Assembly: GCA_946482635.1 (NCBI GenBank)
Contig: CAMLSG010000004.1
Coordinates: 1 to 60,770, forward strand
Direction: 5' to 3'
Origin: an uncultured Duganella sp.
GTDB taxonomy: Bacteria > Pseudomonadota > Gammaproteobacteria > Burkholderiales > Burkholderiaceae
DNA length: 60,770 nucleotides
Of the stretch, positions 57,038-60,770 are shown in pieces. How positions within the stretch are numbered: the stretch's first letter is position 1; each line of letters begins with the position of its first letter. A program made the position numbers and the translations under genes. The notes beneath the pieces are model-generated. The model ran no database searches. It was not told the DNA's origin and worked only from the letters and a program-made list of their open reading frames with translations.

Positions 57038-57165
57038 GAAGCGTAAAAATTAGGTACGAATGCTACATAGCGCGATATTTCGACGGTAGTATGACTACTC
57101 AGACGAATCCGGGACGGGTGCGCGCAGCCCCGCCCGGAGGGCGTGCGAAGCGCTGCAGTCAGCAA

Positions 57166-58155
57166 TTAATGGCGGGAGTCGGCGGGGGTGAGGCTGTCGG
57201 GCGACTGTTCGGCGATGACGGCGGATTCGCTCTCGCTGCGGAAGGCGGTGTTCCAGGCGTCCAGCCCGCCGTGCAGCGGTTTGGCGCGCTTGTAGCCGTA
57301 GGAGTGCAGCTGCTTGGCTAGTTTGGCGGCGGTGACGTCGTTCGGGCAGCTGCAGTAGACGATGATGTGGCGGTCTTTCGGCAGGGATTTGATGACGGTC
57401 AGCGGGTCGCTGGCACCTACCAGCAGGGCGCCCGGTACAGGAGGATCCAGCAATTGCGCGGTGGCGCTACGGGCGTCCACCATCACGGGGTCGTGGCCGG
57501 AATCGAGCAACTCTTTCAGCTCGTCGATGCTGATGCGCTCGGTTTGCATCGCTTTCTGGAAACGGCGGCGCTCGATGAATTTGGCCAACACGAACAGGCC
57601 GAGCAGGATGGCCAGCACGGTCAGCGCAGTCGAGCCCATGGTCGACAGCACTTCCAGCACTTTATCGACATCGGCATGGAAATAGGCGCCGATCGACAGG
57701 CCGGTGGCGCTCCACAGCAGGCCGCCCAGCAGGCTGAATCCCAGGAAAGTCGGCACCCCGGTACCCAGCGCGCCAGCCATCGGTGGTGCAATGGTGTTGA
57801 AGCCGGGGATGAATTTGGCCACCACCATCGACTTCGGGCCCCATTTGCGGAAATTGTCTTCCGTCTGGCTGACGCAATAGTCCGGCGACAGCGAGATCTT
57901 GCACAGCAGCTTGAGGATGCGCTTGCCGAAGCGGCGGCCGGCGCGGAACCAGAAGAAATCACTGAGCAGGCATGCCAGCATGGCAACTGCCAGCACGACC
58001 GGGAACGGCGCGCTGCTGCTGTTGTCGATGGCCAGCGCACCGGCCACGATCAGGACTGGATAGGCCGGAATTGGCAACCCCATCTGTTCGACCAGCACCA
58101 CGGCAAAGACGATCAGGACACCATACTGCTGCAACAGGGTAATTAGGTTAGCCAT
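57166..58155 (-). CDS. DedA-family membrane protein fused to rhodanese domain
   Basis: A 329-residue fusion. Residues 1 to about 205 are a DedA/VTT membrane domain with several hydrophobic segments and the conserved FIPGFNTIAPPMAG and FWFRAGRRFGKR. After an Arg-rich linker (FIERRRFQKAM), residues about 215-320 form a rhodanese domain with the active loop VYCSCPNDVTAAKLAKQL (C268 or C270) and GGLDAWNTAF near the end. DedA proteins act in lipid handling and membrane homeostasis; the sulfurtransferase part is cytoplasmic. Such fusions are common in betaproteobacteria. The ATG at 58155 is chosen because the membrane domain starts there. Confidence 0.88.
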   Translation of the reverse strand: MANLITLLQQYGVLIVFAVVLVEQMGLPIPAYPVLIVAGALAIDNSSSAPFPVVLAVAMLACLLSDFFWFRAGRRFGKRILKLLCKISLSPDYCVSQTEDNFRKWGPKSMVVAKFIPGFNTIAPPMAGALGTGVPTFLGFSLLGGLLWSATGLSIGAYFHADVDKVLEVLSTMGSTALTVLAILLGLFVLAKFIERRRFQKAMQTERISIDELKELLDSGHDPVMVDARSATAQLLDPPVPGALLVGASDPLTVIKSLPKDRHIIVYCSCPNDVTAAKLAKQLHSYGYKRAKPLHGGLDAWNTAFRSESESAVIAEQSPDSLTPADSRH

Positions 58156-58184
58156 AGTTCGTCTATGGTAGCGCAAAACCGGGG

Positions 58185-60407
58185 CTAAGGCAGGGCTCCC
58201 TCCACATACTGCACTGCGAGCTGTTGCTGCAGCATCCGGAACAGCTTGTCCTGCTCCACCGGCTTGTGCAGGAAATCGTCGGCGCCTGCGGCCTGCGCCT
58301 GTTGCCGCTCGCCGCCGAAGGCCGACGCCGTCAACAGCACCACGCGCGGCTGCGGCAGGCTGCGGTCGGCACGCAGGCGGCGCGTCGCCTCCAGCCCGTC
58401 AAGCACCGGCATGCGCCAATCCATCAGGACCAGCTCCGGCTGCCACGTCGCGATGACGTCCAGCGCCTCCATCCCGTCCGATGCCTCCTGCACCTCGAAG
58501 CCGGCCGGCACCAGCATGCTGCGCAACAGGTGGCGGCCATCGACGCCATCGTCCACCACCAGGACGCGCCGCCCCTGGTGCATCGGCGCCAACTGCGGCA
58601 GTCGCGCCAGCGGCTCGCCGGCATCGGCTTCTTCCGCCTCGATGGTGAAGCGGAACACGGAGCCGCGCGCCGGCTGCGACGCCGCTTCCACTTCCAGCTC
58701 GCCGCCCATGATGCGCACGTACTGGCGCGAAATCGCCAGGCCAAGGCCGGGATCCTCAGGAATGTCTTCGGTGTCCGCCTGCACGGCAAATGCCAGCCCA
58801 TGCCGCCCGCCAGGCAAGACCGTCTGGCGCAGGGATAGCGTGACCGCGCCCTCGCGCGCATGCCTGAGGACATTGGTGACCAGGTTAAGCAGCACATGGC
58901 GCACTTTGGCGCCATCCATCGCCAGGGCGCGCGGCAATGCGCCGCATTCGAGTTTCAGCGCCACCCCGGCCTGGGCAGCGCGCTCGCCCACCATGTCGCA
59001 CACGTCGCGCAGCAACTGCGCCACATCGACCGCTTCCCGGTGCAGGCTCACGCCGCCGGCCTCAATCCTGGACAGCTCGAGGATATCGTTGATCAAGGCC
59101 AGCAGATGCTGGCCGGAGCGATGGATGATGGCCATATTGCGCTTTTCATCGGCCGTCATGGTGGTCGAATGCGCCATCAGCCGCGAAAAGCCGATCACCG
59201 AATTCAGCGGCGTGCGCAGCTCATGGCTCATGGTGGAGAGGAACACGCTTTTGGCGCGGCTGGCCGCCTGCGCTTCCGTCACCGCCACCGACAGGGCCGC
59301 GGTGCGCTCGCTCACCAGCTCTTCCAGGTGGCTGCGATGGCGCCGCAATTCCTGTTCGCTTTCGGTGGCCTCCGTCACATCGATGCTGACGCCGACCATG
59401 CGCACCACCTTGCCCTGCACGTCGCGGAAGGAACGCGCCATGGAACGCAGGTGGCGCAGCGTGCCGTCCGGCCGGCGGATGCGGAACTGCAGGGAGAAAT
59501 CACGCTCGCCGTTCAGGGCAGCCGCCACTTCGGCGCGTGCCAGTTCGCGGTCCTCGGGCACCACGCGCTCCAGCCAGGCCTTGTAATTGCCGCCGCCAAG
59601 CCGGGTGCCCAGCCCATACTGGCGCAGGATCTCGTCGTCCTGCATCAATTCATCGTAGACCACGTCCCAGTCCCAGATGCCGATGCGCGCGGCGCGGGTG
59701 GCGACGCTCAGGCGCTCTTCGCTTTCGCGCATCGAGCGGTAGCGGCTGTCGAGCAGCTCCCACATCTTGTGGATGGATTCTTTCAGCGTGCGCAGTTCGC
59801 CGTAGAACCAGGCCTTCTGCGGCGTGTCGCCCATCACGTACTGGCCGACCGCCTTCAGCGGCCGCAGGATCAGGAACCATAGCAGGCCATACAGGCTGGT
59901 AACGAGCACCGCCGCCAGCACCAGGATCGCCACCAGGTTGGCGCGCCGCTGATCAAGCAATTCCTGACGCACATAGGCTGGCGTTGCGAAGACCTTGATG
60001 GTGCCGATCGTGGCGCCATCGACAATGATCGGCCGCTGCGCCACCAGCATGTCCGGCGTCGTGGCCAGCGGCAGGCTGGTTTCAAGCTTGTCGCCGGCAC
60101 CGCGCTGCACCACTTGCTCACGCTTGCTGCCGGTGCCGTACAAGACGATGGCGTGCAGGTCGCGCTGGTTCATGCTGGCGCGCATGATGGAAAACACCTG
60201 CTTGTCGTCGAAATTCCAGGCCGGCATGGCCACGCCCAGCGCCAGCTGGTCGGCACTGATATTCAGGACGCGCTGCAGCTCCTGCCAGCGCTTGCTGCTC
60301 TCGGAATTGTAGGAATAGGCGGCAAACACCAGCAGCACGGCGCTGACGATCGTCGTCAACGCCACGCTGACCAATAGTGCGATGGAAGCAACTTTGTTTG
60401 AACGCAA
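58185..60407 (-). CDS. Hybrid sensor histidine kinase with PAS and receiver domains
   Basis: A 740-residue inner-membrane kinase. Two membrane segments (about 8-30 and 158-180) enclose a periplasmic sensor domain. A PAS/PAC region follows (about 225-345, GIWDWDVVYDELMQ, LQFRIRRPDGTLRHL). HisKA has MSHELRTPLNSVIGFSRLM with the phospho-His. The ATPase domain has an N box (NLVTNVLRHA) and GLGLAISRQY, but the stretch between is very short and the DxGxG block and lid are missing. A receiver domain ends the protein (VLVVDDGVDGRHLL, LVLMDWRMPVLDG). Translation starts at TTG (60407), with AGGAG upstream. Whether it keeps kinase activity is uncertain. Confidence 0.9.
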   Translation of the reverse strand: MRSNKVASIALLVSVALTTIVSAVLLVFAAYSYNSESSKRWQELQRVLNISADQLALGVAMPAWNFDDKQVFSIMRASMNQRDLHAIVLYGTGSKREQVVQRGAGDKLETSLPLATTPDMLVAQRPIIVDGATIGTIKVFATPAYVRQELLDQRRANLVAILVLAAVLVTSLYGLLWFLILRPLKAVGQYVMGDTPQKAWFYGELRTLKESIHKMWELLDSRYRSMRESEERLSVATRAARIGIWDWDVVYDELMQDDEILRQYGLGTRLGGGNYKAWLERVVPEDRELARAEVAAALNGERDFSLQFRIRRPDGTLRHLRSMARSFRDVQGKVVRMVGVSIDVTEATESEQELRRHRSHLEELVSERTAALSVAVTEAQAASRAKSVFLSTMSHELRTPLNSVIGFSRLMAHSTTMTADEKRNMAIIHRSGQHLLALINDILELSRIEAGGVSLHREAVDVAQLLRDVCDMVGERAAQAGVALKLECGALPRALAMDGAKVRHVLLNLVTNVLRHAREGAVTLSLRQTVLPGGRHGLAFAVQADTEDIPEDPGLGLAISRQYVRIMGGELEVEAASQPARGSVFRFTIEAEEADAGEPLARLPQLAPMHQGRRVLVVDDGVDGRHLLRSMLVPAGFEVQEASDGMEALDVIATWQPELVLMDWRMPVLDGLEATRRLRADRSLPQPRVVLLTASAFGGERQQAQAAGADDFLHKPVEQDKLFRMLQQQLAVQYVEGALP

Positions 60408-60477
60408 AGACCTGCTCCTGCCGGGGCGCCACGGTATGCGGCGCAGATGGCCAGTTTGCCAGCTTTACAAGGGCCGA

Positions 60478-60770
60478 TCAAGCAGCCTTGGGAACGGCTG
60501 CCAGCAGGGAGCGCGTATAGGGATGCTGCGGGTTGCGATAGAGTTCATCGGAGTCCGCCATTTCCACCACTTCGCCCTGATGCATCACCATCACCTGGTC
60601 GGAGATGTACTTCACCACCGACAGGTCGTGCGAGATGAAGATATAGGACAGGCCGAATTCGTCCTGCAGGTCCTGCAGCAGGTTCAGCACCTGCGCCTGC
60701 ACCGACACGTCCAGTGCCGATACCGATTCATCGCAGACCAGGATTTCCGGCTTCATGGCCAGGCAGCGCG
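60478..60770 (-). CDS. Peptide-type ABC transporter ATP-binding protein (partial, 3' end)
   Basis: Only the last 97 or so residues are inside the window; the reading frame continues beyond its end. Walker [20 protein letters not shown], the switch [14 protein letters not shown] and the C-terminal [17 protein letters not shown] are diagnostic of the oligopeptide/dipeptide/glutathione importer ATPases (OppF/DppF/GsiA type). The last segment is the oligo_HPY extension. Transport genes probably lie beyond the window. Confidence 0.88.
   Translation of the reverse strand, partial: RCLAMKPEILVCDESVSALDVSVQAQVLNLLQDLQDEFGLSYIFISHDLSVVKYISDQVMVMHQGEVVEMADSDELYRNPQHPYTRSLLAAVPKAA

Noticed and set aside
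57166..58155. DedA-rhodanese fusion as a novelty
   Set aside because: The same fusion is common in betaproteobacteria, so it is listed as a normal gene.

Overview
The window looks like chromosomal DNA of a GC-rich betaproteobacterium, most likely Oxalobacteraceae (Massilia/Duganella/Pseudoduganella type). This rests on the gene order rluB-rimP-nusA-infB-rbfA-truB, dense GC-rich codon use, a TonB-receptor-based sugar locus without SusD, and short palindromic intergenic repeats with a GGGTCAG/CTGACCC core. No species name can be proven from the sequence alone. No rRNA, tRNA, insertion sequence, prophage or CRISPR array is visible.

Region 1 (about 2.2-37.5 kb) is one large locus for using rhamnogalacturonan I (RG-I, the alternating galacturonate-rhamnose backbone of pectin). 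A plus-strand operon (2370-14445) encodes a DUF4861 protein, a Tat-exported PL26-type exo-rhamnogalacturonan lyase, a GH2 enzyme, a three-module CE12-GH43-SGNH protein and a second GH2 with a CBM32-like tail. A minus-strand pair (14480-18162) encodes a GH105 unsaturated rhamnogalacturonyl hydrolase and a lipoprotein with two SGNH esterase domains plus a DUF6250-like domain. A PL22-like beta-propeller, a DUF1080 protein and an alpha/beta hydrolase follow. The L-rhamnose genes come next: rhaD-rhaI-GH28-rhaM on the minus strand, divergent from rhaR-S-T-P-Q-K on the plus strand. A minus-strand pair made of a TonB-dependent receptor and a GH43-like enzyme closes the locus. The implied flow is receptor import of oligosaccharide, periplasmic deacetylation and trimming, ABC uptake of rhamnose, then isomerase, kinase and aldolase/dehydrogenase. 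Genes for galacturonate catabolism are not in the window.

Region 2 (37.7-46.1 kb) holds typA, a LytS/LytTR two-component pair, an M13 metallopeptidase, and a secreted YfaP-like/TPR protein coupled to a polysaccharide deacetylase. Region 3 (46.2-55.8 kb) is the translation and transcription cluster truB, rbfA, infB, nusA, rimP, rluB and scpB, all on the minus strand. Region 4 (55.9-60.8 kb) has glucokinase, a DedA-rhodanese fusion, a hybrid sensor kinase and the 3' end of a peptide-type ABC ATPase cut by the window edge.

The most interesting observation is a shared regulatory element, AATCA-N5-WTGATCR (core dyad ATCA-N6-TGAT). It occurs in all four main regulatory regions of the RG-I/rhamnose locus: five exact copies and two with one mismatch. 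In two promoters it lies exactly 38 bp upstream of a shared TAGAAT -10 element, and 39 bp upstream of the -10 in a third. That is the placement expected of an activator site near -60, and it points to one undescribed regulator coordinating polymer breakdown, import and rhamnose catabolism.
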